Translations under genes and position numbers: made by a program
Notes under the pieces: generated by a model
What the model was told of the DNA's origin: nothing
Database searches by the model: none
The model's input: only the letters and a program-made list of their open reading frames with translations
Shown: piece after piece, positions 18,117-27,036 of the stretch
How the letters are laid out: the number at the start of each line of letters is the position of its first letter
How positions within the stretch are numbered: the stretch's first letter is position 1
Assembly: GCF_001477625.1 (NCBI RefSeq)
Contig: NZ_CP013692.1
Coordinates: 3,658,001-3,722,000, forward strand
Length of the DNA: 64,000 nucleotides
Source of the DNA: Paucibacter sp. KCTC 42545
Lineage (GTDB): Bacteria; Pseudomonadota; Gammaproteobacteria; Burkholderiales; Burkholderiaceae_C
Direction of reading: 5' to 3'

Positions 18117-18946
18117 CAGCTATGCGCTTCGTCGGGCAGACGGCTGACCTTGAACCAGCGCACCGAACCGCCACGGGTCAGCATCACGCTGAACAGCAAG
18201 CCGCCCAGCTCCACCGCCTCGCCCCGGCGCGGCACGCGGCCATGCTCATGCGCGACCAGCCCGCCGATGGTGTCGAAGTCATCCAGCGGCAAGCGGATGC
18301 TGAAGGCGGCATTGACGGCGGCAATTTCTGCGTCCCCCGCCACCCGGTGGCTGCCGTCGGCCAGGGTGTAAATGCTGGAGTCACCGTCTTTGTCGTCGAA
18401 TTCATCCTCGATTTCGCCGACGATTTCTTCCAGCACATCCTCGATGGTGATCAGGCCGGCAGTGTTGCCGAACTCGTCGATCACGATGGCCAGATGGCTG
18501 CGGTTGGAGCGGAAATCGCGCAGCAACTCGTTCAGGCCCTTGCTCTCGGGCACGAAGACGGTGGGCCGCAGCAGGGCGCGCAGATTCAACTCGGGCGCGC
18601 GCTGCACCTTCAGTAGGTCTTTGGCCAGCAAGATGCCGATGATGTTGTCGCGGCTGTCCTGGAACACCGGGAAACGCGAATGGCCGGTGGTGATGACCAC
18701 ACCCAGCAACTCGTCGTAAGGTGCGTCGATGTCCAGCAGATCCATATGCGGGGTGGCAACGAGCACATCGCCAGCACTCAGCTCCGCCATGCGCAGCACG
18801 CCTTCGAGCATTTGGCGTGACTCGGGCTCGATCAGCTCGCGCTTCTCGGCATCCGCCAAGGTATCCATCAGCTCGCTTTTGGAATCGGGCCCGGGATGGA
18901 GAAACTCCAGCAGGCGGACCAGAAAACCACGCGGCTCCGGCTTCAT
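18116..18946 (-). CDS. corC: HlyC/CorC-family protein with paired CBS domains
   Basis: 276 residues from ATG 18946, preceded by GAGGGGG. It is soluble, with no membrane helix. Two CBS domains span about residues 50-180 (LVATPHMDLLDIDAPYDEL, then HLAIVIDEFGNTAGLITIED), and the C-terminal CorC_HlyC domain follows (about 195-276, with DTIGGLVAHEHGRVPRRGE). E. coli YbeX/CorC has been linked to magnesium and cobalt efflux and, more recently, to ribosome maturation; the biochemical role is unsettled. It is translationally coupled to lnt. A 250-bp divergent region separates it from the zinc-type GTPase gene. Confidence 0.93.
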   Translation of the reverse strand: MKPEPRGFLVRLLEFLHPGPDSKSELMDTLADAEKRELIEPESRQMLEGVLRMAELSAGDVLVATPHMDLLDIDAPYDELLGVVITTGHSRFPVFQDSRDNIIGILLAKDLLKVQRAPELNLRALLRPTVFVPESKGLNELLRDFRSNRSHLAIVIDEFGNTAGLITIEDVLEEIVGEIEDEFDDKDGDSSIYTLADGSHRVAGDAEIAAVNAAFSIRLPLDDFDTIGGLVAHEHGRVPRRGEAVELGGLLFSVMLTRGGSVRWFKVSRLPDEAHS

Positions 18947-19196
18947 TTTTTGGCCCCCTCGATGAGAGGGCCGACTAGACTGAGGTTCAGACACTGGGAA
19001 CTGTGTGTCGTAGTTGCGATGGCCCCGAGAATAACCCATTGACTTGTCAAAGCCCTTGCAACACAGTCGCACGCCCCCATATTCCGGCCAGCCATTTATT
19101 TCAAGGCTCACGCAAAACTGCCAAGAACGGGCGTTTCACACCGCCACCATGACCGTTTTGCGCCAGCCCCATATTTTCTAGATTGAGCGATCAGCC

Positions 19197-20249
19197 ATGA
19201 ACAGCAGCACCAAGGGTCTCATCCCCGCCACCATCCTCACCGGCTTCCTCGGCTCGGGCAAAACCACGCTGCTCAAGCGCGTGCTGAGCGAGGCCCACGG
19301 CCAAAAGATCGCCGTGATCGAAAACGAGTTCGGTGAAGAAACCATCGACACCGACATCCTGCGGGTCGACTCCGAAGAGCAGATCATCCAGATGAACAAC
19401 GGCTGCGTCTGCTGCACCATCCGTGAAGACCTGCGCACCACCTTGTCCGACCTGGCCGCCAAGCGCCGCAAGGGCGAATTGCAGTTTGACCGCGTCATCA
19501 TCGAAACCACCGGCCTGGCCGACCCCGGCCCGGTGGCGCAGACCTTCTTCATGGATGACGAGATCGCTGAGAGCTATCTGCTGGACTCCATCCTGACCCT
19601 GGTCGACGCCAAGCACGCCGAGAATCAGCTCAATGACCGCCAGGAAGCGCGCCGCCAGATCGGCTTCGCCGACCAGATCTTCATCAGCAAGAGCGACCTG
19701 GTGGACGAAGCCAGCGTGGCCGCCCTGACCCACCGCATCAAGCACATGAACCCGCGTGCCCCGGTGCACAAGGCCCATTTCGGCGAAGCGCCGCTGAACC
19801 AGATCTTTGATCTGCGCGGCTTCAACCTGAATGCCAAGCTGGAAATCGACCCCGACTTCCTCAAGGTCGATGAGCCGCACGACCATGATCACCACGATCA
19901 CGACCATGAGCATGGCGAGCACTGTGACCACCCGCACCACCATGCGCATGAAGACGACGTGAAGTCCTTCGTGTTCCGCTCGGATCGGGCCTTCAACCCA
20001 GCCAAGCTGGAAGACTTCCTGGGCGCCATCGTGCAGGTCTACGGCCCCAAGATGCTGCGCTACAAGGGCGTGCTCTACATGAAGGGCTCGGACAAGAAAG
20101 TGATCTTCCAGGGCGTCCACCAGCTGATGGGTTCCGACCTCGGCCCGAAATGGATGCCGGGCGAGAAAAAGGCGAGCAAAATGGTTTTCATCGGCATTGA
20201 TTTGCCCAAGGAAATCCTGCTGCAAGGCATGGAAGGCTGCTTGGTCTAA
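19197..20249 (+). CDS. COG0523-type GTPase, putative zinc metallochaperone (CobW/YjiA/ZNG family)
   Basis: 350 residues. It has the Walker A TGFLGSGKTTLL, the metal-binding motif GCVCC (NNGCVCCTIREDL), Walker B/switch region VIIETTGLADPGP and the NKxD-like SKSDLVDE. The C-terminal CobW_C domain starts near 265 (VKSFVFRSDRAFNPAKLEDF). A His/Asp-rich linker (about residues 224-250) can hold metal. The family hydrolyses GTP to hand zinc or another metal to client proteins. No clear Zur box is seen upstream. It is followed by dksA after 177 bp. Clients cannot be deduced. Confidence 0.92.
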   Translation: MNSSTKGLIPATILTGFLGSGKTTLLKRVLSEAHGQKIAVIENEFGEETIDTDILRVDSEEQIIQMNNGCVCCTIREDLRTTLSDLAAKRRKGELQFDRVIIETTGLADPGPVAQTFFMDDEIAESYLLDSILTLVDAKHAENQLNDRQEARRQIGFADQIFISKSDLVDEASVAALTHRIKHMNPRAPVHKAHFGEAPLNQIFDLRGFNLNAKLEIDPDFLKVDEPHDHDHHDHDHEHGEHCDHPHHHAHEDDVKSFVFRSDRAFNPAKLEDFLGAIVQVYGPKMLRYKGVLYMKGSDKKVIFQGVHQLMGSDLGPKWMPGEKKASKMVFIGIDLPKEILLQGMEGCLV

Positions 20250-20426
20250 ACATCAAGCGGAAATTCATTACAAATTGACAAACCGGGCGTCCGCGAAGCA
20301 TGGCTACAATCCGCGGCGCCCAAAATGCAGACTTCAATTGAAGAAGCGCGCAAGTTAAGACAAGCTGGTCCCGATTGATATCTAGCCTGACAGGACATCC
20401 ACGACTGTCAGAGCGAGGAGAGAAAC

Positions 20427-21131
20427 GTGAGCAAGACCCAGGCACCAAAACCGACCACCTCGGCCCCCGCCGAGCCCGGAGCACGCCCCGCCGTCAAGAC
20501 AGCCAAGGCCAAAACTGCGGCCAAGATAGACGCGGCCAGTGCCGATGACATTGCTCTGATGGACCCCACGCCGGCGCCAACGGCCAGCAGCCGCTTCGCC
20601 GATCGATTTGCACCACCCAAGCCGCCAACGCGACAAATGAGTTCACCCGTGATTGAAAGTCCCCGCACCGCGGCCAAGGCCGACCCCAAACTCGTCAACG
20701 CATGGAAAACCAAGTCCGGCGCTGAGCTAACCGACGCCGAAGTGCTGGCCATGCCTGAGGCCGAGTACATGGGCCCCAAGCAGATCGAGTTCTTCCGCAC
20801 CAAGCTGACCGCCTTGAAAGATGGCGTGCTGTCGAATGCCGGCGAGACCACCGAGCATCTGCGTGAAGACACCTCCATCGTGCCCGACCCGGCCGACCGC
20901 GCCACCATCGAGGAAGAGCACGCCCTGGAGCTGCGCACCCGCGACCGCGAGCGCAAGCTGCTGAAGAAGATCATTCAGTCGCTGGCTCGCCTGGACAACG
21001 GCGAATACGGCTATTGCGACGAAACCGGTGAGCCCATCGGCCTGGGCCGTTTGATCGCCCGCCCGACTGCCTCGCTGTCGCTGGAAGCCCAGCAACGCCG
21101 CGAGATGAAGCAAAAGATGTTCGGGGATTAA
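20427..21131 (+). CDS. dksA: RNA polymerase-binding transcription factor DksA, cysteine-poor, with long N-terminal extension
   Basis: 234 residues from GTG 20427, chosen for the GAGGAGAG ribosome site upstream; E. coli DksA has 151. The first 85-90 residues are a Lys/Ala/Pro-rich disordered extension. Then comes the usual DksA core with the coiled-coil tip motif DPADRATIEEE. The globular end reads GYCDETGEPIG and LSLEAQQRRE: the four zinc cysteines of E. coli DksA are here Cys, Thr, Ser and Ala, so zinc is unlikely to be held. DksA binds the RNA polymerase secondary channel and works with ppGpp on rRNA and amino-acid promoters. Such cysteine-poor forms are common in betaproteobacteria. Confidence 0.93.
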   Translation: MSKTQAPKPTTSAPAEPGARPAVKTAKAKTAAKIDAASADDIALMDPTPAPTASSRFADRFAPPKPPTRQMSSPVIESPRTAAKADPKLVNAWKTKSGAELTDAEVLAMPEAEYMGPKQIEFFRTKLTALKDGVLSNAGETTEHLREDTSIVPDPADRATIEEEHALELRTRDRERKLLKKIIQSLARLDNGEYGYCDETGEPIGLGRLIARPTASLSLEAQQRREMKQKMFGD

Positions 21132-21254
21132 ACCCTTTTCACTCAAAAACCAGCAGGCCGTGCTCGCGGGCTCCGGTCAAGCCGGCTAGCCCAGGCCGGC
21201 CGCCTCCGGCCCCACCCTTGCTGAAGAGCGCTGCACAAACCTGGTCCACGGCGA

Positions 21255-23072
21255 ATGACAGAACCGAAAGACGGCGAGAGCTTTTTACGCAAGGTCGCGC
21301 GCTTTGTGGCCAACCCGACGACCGATTGGGCCGAGATCAATTCACGCCAGGACGACCCCGAAGCTGACCTCGCCAAAGCCGAGTTGCGGGCCATGGTCGA
21401 CCGCAAGCGCCGCAACGACTTCGTGCGCAAGCGCGAGCTGGACATGCTGCGCCGTATCCGCCGCGAGGGCCTGAGCCCCGAGCAATTGGCCGCCCTGGGC
21501 GCCGCCTCCTCGCGCATCGACGAGATGGAACGCGGCAGCGAGGTCAATTCCAGGATCGATCTGGGCGTGAAGGCCAAGATCGACCGAATTGAGCAGCAAA
21601 TGGTGGGCGACAGCTTCGCCACCACCGTCAATCAAGGCCTCACCACCAGCCGCCGCCAAGCCCTGTACGAGCAAAGCACGCGGCCGGTCAATTTCGCCCC
21701 GACGGAACCGGCAGGCTTCTCGATTGAGAAGCCTGACAGCCCAGAAGCCAGCCGCGTCAGCGAGTTCGCCTCGGCCGACGAGCGCGAGCGCCTAGAAACC
21801 AGCCCCGCACCTGCCGCCGTGGTGATGGGTGCAGGCATGTCACCGCCTTCGGAAGCCGAAGCTGCGGCCTTGCCTGCCCTCCCCGATCTGCTGCCACTGG
21901 AAATGTCGCTGGACATGCCGCTGACCTTCAGCTTCGCGGAGGCCGCATCCGACGCCGCGACTGACGCTGCTGCGCCCCTGGCCAGCCTGGAATTGGCCCA
22001 CGACGCCGAGTTGGACGAGGCCGTGATCGCCTTCGCCAATGCCGACTTTGAGGGCTGCGAGCAGATGCTGGCGGCCTATATCCGCCCAGGCGGCGCGCGC
22101 AATCTGCACAGCGACACCTGGCTGGTCATGTTTGACCTCTACCGCGCCACCGGCAACCAGGCCAAGTTCGAGGCCCTGGCGCTGGAATTCGCACAGATTT
22201 TCGGGCGCTCGGCGCCGCAATGGTTCTCCATGCCCAAGCTGGTGGCCGAAGCCCACCGCAAGGTGCGCGCGCCCATGGCCAAGGCCAGCAATGTCAGCTG
22301 GGCCGCGCCCGAAGTGCTGACGGCCGAGGCCATGCAGCTGCTCAAAACCCGCACCCAGCTGATGCCCATGCCGTGGGTCTTGGACTGGTCCGCCTTGCGC
22401 GCGGTGGATGCCGACGCTGCCCTGCAGCTGCGCGACCAGTTCCGCAACTGGGCCAGCCAGCCCCTGGACATGCGCTGGATCGGTGGCGACCATTTCCTGC
22501 AAGTGCTGAGCGGCTTGTCGCCGGTGGCGGATGCCCAGGTCGACCCGACCCTGTGGATGCTGCGGCTCGAAGCCCTGCGCCTGGTGAATCGGCCCGATCA
22601 GTTCGACGAAGTGGCGATCGACTACTGCGTCACCTACGAAGTCTCGCCCCCATCATGGGAGCGCAGCGCCTGCCGGGTGCGCCTGGCCAGCGGCGTCAAT
22701 TCGATCCAAGGCCCCAGCACCAGCATCACGCCCACCGAGATGAGCAGCAGCTTTGCGGAATCGCAAATCAGCGAGCTCAATCCGATGAGCCCTCCCACCG
22801 AGCTGGAGCTCAGCGGCCAACTCAGTGGCGATATTTCCGCGCAGCTGCAGGCCATGACCGACGAGCTGGGCAGTGCCACCCTCGTCAACGTGATGTGCGG
22901 CACGCTGATTCGCCTGGACTTCATGGCCGCCGGCGATCTGCTCAACTGGGTGTTGACGCGCCAAGGCGAAAACCGCCAAGTGGTGTTCATTGACGCGCAT
23001 CGCCTGGTGGCCCTGTTCTTCGCCGCCATGGGCATCAACGAGCATGCGCGCATCAAGGTAAAACAAACCTAG
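21255..23072 (+). CDS. Hypothetical protein with C-terminal STAS-like domain
   Basis: 605 residues with no signal peptide or membrane helix. The N-terminus (1-130) is highly charged and helical (RKRELDMLRRIRREGLSPEQ). A Pro/Ala/Ser-rich linker (about 150-240) follows, then an alpha-helical block (about 245-480) resembling the helical repeats of tetratricopeptide-type proteins (DEAVIAFANADFEGCEQML). The last 90 residues (SATLVNVMCGTLIRLDFMAA to the end) look like a STAS/MlaB-type fold with the LDFxAAGDLLNWV pattern. STAS proteins bind partner kinases, transporters or nucleotides. The gene stands between dksA and hslVU. I do not know a function and none should be assigned. Confidence 0.85.
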   Translation: MTEPKDGESFLRKVARFVANPTTDWAEINSRQDDPEADLAKAELRAMVDRKRRNDFVRKRELDMLRRIRREGLSPEQLAALGAASSRIDEMERGSEVNSRIDLGVKAKIDRIEQQMVGDSFATTVNQGLTTSRRQALYEQSTRPVNFAPTEPAGFSIEKPDSPEASRVSEFASADERERLETSPAPAAVVMGAGMSPPSEAEAAALPALPDLLPLEMSLDMPLTFSFAEAASDAATDAAAPLASLELAHDAELDEAVIAFANADFEGCEQMLAAYIRPGGARNLHSDTWLVMFDLYRATGNQAKFEALALEFAQIFGRSAPQWFSMPKLVAEAHRKVRAPMAKASNVSWAAPEVLTAEAMQLLKTRTQLMPMPWVLDWSALRAVDADAALQLRDQFRNWASQPLDMRWIGGDHFLQVLSGLSPVADAQVDPTLWMLRLEALRLVNRPDQFDEVAIDYCVTYEVSPPSWERSACRVRLASGVNSIQGPSTSITPTEMSSSFAESQISELNPMSPPTELELSGQLSGDISAQLQAMTDELGSATLVNVMCGTLIRLDFMAAGDLLNWVLTRQGENRQVVFIDAHRLVALFFAAMGINEHARIKVKQT

Positions 23073-23089
23073 AACTTCGCGCCGGGCGG

Positions 23090-23116
23090 TTGAAAATTAG
23101 GCTTCCACATCCATTT
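23090..23116 (+). promoter_or_regulatory. Candidate heat-shock (sigma-32-type) promoter of hslVU
   Basis: TTGAAA (23090-23095) is followed after 13 bases by ATCCATTT (23109-23116), which matches six of eight positions of the sigma-32 -10 element CCCCATNT. The predicted start would be only a few bases before the hslV ATG, so either the transcript is nearly leaderless or the match is chance. Confidence 0.3.
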
Positions 23117-23124
23117 GTGAAGCC

Positions 23125-23688
23125 ATGGACTCTCAACAACACCCCGTTTTTCACGGCACCACGATTGTCAGTGTGCGCCGCCAAACGCCCACCGGCATGC
23201 AGGTCGCCATTGGTGGCGATGGCCAAGTCACGCTGGGCACCATCGTCGTCAAAGCCAGTGCACGCAAGGTGCGCAAGCTGCACCGCGATCAGGTGCTGGC
23301 CGGCTTTGCCGGCGCCACGGCCGATGCCTTCACCTTGTTTGAACGCTTCGAAGCCAAGCTTGAGAAGCACCAGGGTCACTTGGTGCGCGCCGCCGTTGAA
23401 CTGACGCGGGACTGGCGCACCGACCGCGTGCTGCGCCGCCTGGAGGCCATGCTGGCCGTGGCCGACCGCACGGCCTCGCTCATCATCACCGGCAACGGCG
23501 ATGTGCTGGAGCCCGAGCTCGGGATTGTGGCGATTGGCTCCGGCGGCGCCTACGCACAAGCGGCCGCGCAAGCCTTGCTCAAGCACAGCACGCTCAGCGC
23601 GGCAGAGATCGTCAAGCAGTCGCTGGAGATCGCCGGCAATATCTGCATCTACACCAATCAAAATCACACCATCGAGGTGCTGGAATGA
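23125..23688 (+). CDS. hslV: ATP-dependent protease subunit HslV (ClpQ)
   Basis: 187 residues. The catalytic Thr lies in [11 protein letters not shown], after an 11-residue leader ending in Gly that must be cut off to free the N-terminal Thr. E. coli HslV needs only Met removal. The Lys and GDGQVTLG loop of the proteasome beta-type fold are intact, as is [17 protein letters not shown]. HslV forms a double hexamer and degrades proteins unfolded by HslU. Its stop overlaps the hslU start (ATGA at 23685). Confidence 0.97.
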   Translation: MDSQQHPVFHGTTIVSVRRQTPTGMQVAIGGDGQVTLGTIVVKASARKVRKLHRDQVLAGFAGATADAFTLFERFEAKLEKHQGHLVRAAVELTRDWRTDRVLRRLEAMLAVADRTASLIITGNGDVLEPELGIVAIGSGGAYAQAAAQALLKHSTLSAAEIVKQSLEIAGNICIYTNQNHTIEVLE

Positions 23689-25043
23689 GTTCAATGACCC
23701 CGCAGGAGATCGTCTCCGAACTCGACCGCCACATCGTCGGCCAACACCCGGCCAAGCGCGCCGTTGCCATCGCCATGCGCAATCGCTGGCGGCGCCAGCA
23801 AGTGGACGACAAGCTGCGCGCCGAGATCACGCCCAAGAACATCTTGATGATCGGCCCCACCGGTGTGGGCAAGACCGAGATCGCGCGCCGCTTGGCCAAG
23901 CTGGCCGGCGCCCCCTTCATCAAGGTCGAGGCCACCAAGTTCACCGAAGTGGGCTATGTGGGCAAGGATGTGGATTCCATCATCCGTGATCTGGTCGAGA
24001 TCGCCGTCAAGCAAGAGCGCGAGCAGCAAATGAAGCGCCAGCGCCTGCGCGCCGAAGACGCCGCCGAAGACCGCGTGCTCGACATCCTTGTGCCGCCCCC
24101 GCGCAGCGAGGTCGGTTTTTCCACCGCCACAGCCCCGGCCACGCCGGACAACACGGCCCGGCAAATCATGCGCAAGCGCCTGCGCGAGGGCTTGCTGGAC
24201 GATAAGGAAATCGAGGTCGATCTGCTCGAGGGCAAGCCCAGCATGGAGATTCTTGGTCCCATGGGCCAGCCCGGCATGGAAGAGATGGCCGAGCAGCTCA
24301 AAGGCATGTTCTCGCAGCTCGGCGCGGGCAAGCGCAAGACCCGCAAGCTCAAGATGCAAGACGCGCTCAAGCATCTGATCGAGGAAGAAGCCGCCAAGCT
24401 GCTGAACGAAGACGACATCAAGACCGCCGCGCTGGCCGCCGCACAGGAGATGGGCATCGTCTTCATCGACGAGATCGACAAGGTTTGCTCGCGCAGCAGT
24501 CATGCCGATAGCGGCACGGCCGAAGTGTCGCGCCAGGGCGTGCAGCGCGATCTGCTGCCGCTGGTGGAAGGCACCACGGTCAACACCAAGTACGGCATGG
24601 TCAAGACCGACCACATCTTGTTCATCGCCTCGGGCGCCTTTCACCTGGCCAAGCCCAGCGATTTGATCCCCGAGTTGCAAGGCCGCTTCCCGATTCGGGT
24701 CGAGCTGGGTTCGCTGTCGGTGAACGATTTTGAAGCCATCTTGAGCAGCACCCACGCCAGCCTGGTCAAGCAATACCAGGCCTTGCTGGCCACCGAGGGC
24801 GTCACCTTGGAACTCAGCGCCGAGGGCATCCGCCGCCTGGCCGAAATCGCCTTTGAGGTCAACGAGCGCACCGAGAACATCGGCGCCCGCCGCTTGGCCA
24901 CGGTGATGGAGCGATTGCTGGACGAAATCAGTTTCGATGCGCCGAACCTGGGTGGTCAGACCCTCACCCTGGGCGCAGCCGAGGTCGACGCCAAGCTGGG
25001 CGAACTGGCCAAGAACGAAGACCTGTCGCGCTTCATTCTTTAA
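23685..25043 (+). CDS. hslU: HslU ATPase subunit of the HslUV protease
   Basis: 452 residues, an AAA+ unfoldase. Walker A is GPTGVGKTE and Walker B IVFIDEID. The start, [20 protein letters not shown], is canonical, as is [21 protein letters not shown] with the pore loop GYVG. An insertion (I) domain spans about 110-240. The C-terminus ends DLSRFIL, the tail that activates HslV. It overlaps hslV by four bases. Length is close to E. coli HslU (443). Confidence 0.98.
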   Translation: MSSMTPQEIVSELDRHIVGQHPAKRAVAIAMRNRWRRQQVDDKLRAEITPKNILMIGPTGVGKTEIARRLAKLAGAPFIKVEATKFTEVGYVGKDVDSIIRDLVEIAVKQEREQQMKRQRLRAEDAAEDRVLDILVPPPRSEVGFSTATAPATPDNTARQIMRKRLREGLLDDKEIEVDLLEGKPSMEILGPMGQPGMEEMAEQLKGMFSQLGAGKRKTRKLKMQDALKHLIEEEAAKLLNEDDIKTAALAAAQEMGIVFIDEIDKVCSRSSHADSGTAEVSRQGVQRDLLPLVEGTTVNTKYGMVKTDHILFIASGAFHLAKPSDLIPELQGRFPIRVELGSLSVNDFEAILSSTHASLVKQYQALLATEGVTLELSAEGIRRLAEIAFEVNERTENIGARRLATVMERLLDEISFDAPNLGGQTLTLGAAEVDAKLGELAKNEDLSRFIL

Positions 25044-25056
25044 GCTGGCGGAGTAA

Positions 25057-25092
25057 CGCAGGGCTTGCGCGCAACCGCTCGCAAGCCCTGCG
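25057..25092. terminator. Strong hairpin after hslU
   Basis: A perfect 13-bp stem (CGCAGGGCTTGCG / CGCAAGCCCTGCG) with a 10-base loop, starting 14 bp past the hslU stop. No T-run follows, so it is a terminator or mRNA-end candidate rather than a textbook intrinsic terminator. Confidence 0.6.
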
Positions 25093-25234
25093 CTCTCAGC
25101 AAGCTCAGGAGCAGTCGGAAAAGGTCGCAGACCCCGCGCTCAGCTTGGGCGAGCGCCCGCAAGCGCAGCGGCGCCTTCGGCCTGCTTGATTCAGGTCAAT
25201 TCCAAACCGGACTCGGCCCGCTACGCTGCGGGCT

Positions 25235-26026
25235 ATGCCGCACCGCAAAGCCTCCCTCCTCAACACCCGCAGCTGGGGCTTGGCCCGACCTTCGCCGCTG
25301 AATCCGGCGGCAGCGCGGACCGAGCGTGCTTGGCGCTGGCCGGTGCTGATCGCCTTGTTCGCCACCATTCCGGCCTTCTACATCGAGCTGCTGGAGAACC
25401 TGCCCACCCCCCTGGCGCAGGCCATTTACTTCGCGGCGGCGGCCATCATGTGCACCTCGCTGTGGCGGGTCGGCCGCCACGTCAGCCACCCACGCCAATA
25501 CCTGCGCAGCAATGGCCTGGACGTGCTCTTGGTGCTGGGCTTGCTGACGGCGGCCTTGATCGCGCCCAGCGCGCACTCCAATCTGGCTTTGGCGGTGCGC
25601 CTGTTCGTGTCCATGCTGACCCTGGTACGCATGGTCTGGGCGCTAAAAAGCTGGGTCACGCGCGGTGGCCTGGGCTATTTGCTCACGCTGGCATTGCTGG
25701 TGCTGGGCTTTTGTGGGGTGGGCTTTTGGGCTCTGGAGCCGCGCGCCCACGACCTCGGCGACGGCCTTTGGCTGGCTTTCACCACCGCGGCCACGGTGGG
25801 CTATGGCGACATCGTGCCGACCACACCGGCGGCCAAAATCTTCGCCGTGTTCGTGGTCCTGCTGGGCTACGCGGTGCTGTCGCTGGTGACGGCCGCCATC
25901 GCCGCGATGTGGGTGGAAAGCTCCGAGCGGCATATGGAGCAAGACATCTTGCGCGATATGCATGCGCAGCTGCGCACGGTGCACGAAGAATTGGCGGCGC
26001 TGCGCGAAGAGCTCGCCAAGAAATAA
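25235..26026 (+). CDS. Voltage-gated-type potassium channel protein
   Basis: 263 residues with several membrane helices (about 32-52, 57-75, 92-112, 115-135, 148-170 and 205-230). The pore loop has the K+ filter in TTAATVGYGDIVPTTP between the last two. The C-terminal 35 residues form a coiled coil (MHAQLRTVHEELAALREEL) likely used for tetramerisation. The S4 region has few regularly spaced Arg residues, so voltage sensing is doubtful. It is a single-gene unit after the hslU hairpin and converges on coaX. Confidence 0.9.
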   Translation: MPHRKASLLNTRSWGLARPSPLNPAAARTERAWRWPVLIALFATIPAFYIELLENLPTPLAQAIYFAAAAIMCTSLWRVGRHVSHPRQYLRSNGLDVLLVLGLLTAALIAPSAHSNLALAVRLFVSMLTLVRMVWALKSWVTRGGLGYLLTLALLVLGFCGVGFWALEPRAHDLGDGLWLAFTTAATVGYGDIVPTTPAAKIFAVFVVLLGYAVLSLVTAAIAAMWVESSERHMEQDILRDMHAQLRTVHEELAALREELAKK

Positions 26027-26033
26027 GCGGCTC

Positions 26034-26056
26034 GCCGCAAGCGCTAGCGCTGCGGC
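26034..26056. terminator. Hairpin between convergent K+ channel and coaX genes
   Basis: GCCGC-A-AGCGC-TA-GCGCT-GCGGC folds into a ten-pair stem with one bulged A, just after the channel stop and just before the coaX stop. It may serve both directions. Confidence 0.45.
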
Positions 26057-26064
26057 AGTGCGCC

Positions 26065-26844
26065 TTACAAGGCCAGCCGGTGCGACTGCAGGGCCAGCAT
26101 GCCCTCGAAGATCAGCGAGTCCACCAACTCATGCGCAATCTCCAGCGTCGGTGACACCTTCCAGCCAGCGCCGCCGGTCATCAGCGTTAGCGGCACATGG
26201 CCAACACGCTTTTGCAGATGGCGGTGCATGCGCTCGATCGCGCCGGTGATGGCGTAAGTGCCGCCGCTGGTCAGGGCGTCCGAGGTGTTGGTGGGGAAGT
26301 CGCGCACCTCGCCGGTGGGCACACGCAGGCCGGCGGTGCCGCCTTCCAGCGCGCGCAACATGATGCCGTGCCCGGGCAGGATCAGGCCACCGAGAAAGCG
26401 GCCGGTCTCGTCCAGCGCATCCACCGTCACCGCGGTGCCAATCATCACCACCAGGGCGGCACGGGGCGGCAGCTCAGCGCCGCAGCGGTTCAGCACATGC
26501 CAGCGCGCACCGATCAGGGCCACAAAGCGGTCCACCCCCAGGCGGCCGGGGAAGTCGTAGCCATTGCTGACGCCAGCGGCATGGCTGCTGGCCACCACCC
26601 AGCGCGGCTCCACCTCCCAGAGTTCCAGCTGCTCCTCGACCCGCCGGCGCATCGCGTCGCCCGCCACATTGCAGCCCAGCACGCTGTGCGGCGCGGGCAG
26701 GTCGCGCCAGTCACTGTCGGCCAGTTGCTCGATGTTCTCAAGAAATACCGCCCCATGCGCCAGCAAGGCTGCGCCCGGCTGCGGCGAAGCGTACAGTGCC
26801 CACTTGAGGCGGGTATTACCGATGTCGATGGCCAAAAAGCTCAT
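26065..26844 (-). CDS. coaX: Type III pantothenate kinase
   Basis: 259 residues of the CoaX (ASKHA-fold) family. The N-terminal phosphate motif is [26 protein letters not shown] carries the catalytic Asp, [13 protein letters not shown] is phosphate loop 2, and [16 protein letters not shown] follows. It phosphorylates pantothenate as the first step of coenzyme A synthesis and, unlike type I PanK, is not feedback-inhibited by CoA. In many relatives coaX follows birA; here no birA is present and the gene is alone, divergent from the chemoreceptor. Confidence 0.96.
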   Translation of the reverse strand: MSFLAIDIGNTRLKWALYASPQPGAALLAHGAVFLENIEQLADSDWRDLPAPHSVLGCNVAGDAMRRRVEEQLELWEVEPRWVVASSHAAGVSNGYDFPGRLGVDRFVALIGARWHVLNRCGAELPPRAALVVMIGTAVTVDALDETGRFLGGLILPGHGIMLRALEGGTAGLRVPTGEVRDFPTNTSDALTSGGTYAITGAIERMHRHLQKRVGHVPLTLMTGGAGWKVSPTLEIAHELVDSLIFEGMLALQSHRLAL

Positions 26845-27036
26845 GGTCGCAAGTCAAATTGCTGGCAAGGGTGCTCAGCCTAACAGCAAGCGCAGGCTGA
26901 ACACCCGAGTTCAGTTTCAGCGCGCGCCGCCGATAGCGAGAGAAGTTGTCTTGCGTCGGCCATGCCGAAGCGCCGGATATGGCCGCGCGCGCCCGCCGCA
27001 CTCACCCATTTCTGTCTCAGTTGGAAGGCTCAAGTC

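Noticed and set aside
18947..19196. A Zur box upstream of the zinc-type GTPase gene
   Set aside because: Only the short TTGAC-TT-GTCAA symmetry at 19039-19050 was seen, which does not match the Zur consensus.
20275..20310. TTGACA and TACAAT upstream of dksA as a sigma-70 promoter
   Set aside because: Both hexamers are good, but the gap between them is 24 bases, too long for a normal promoter. One of them may still be used alone.
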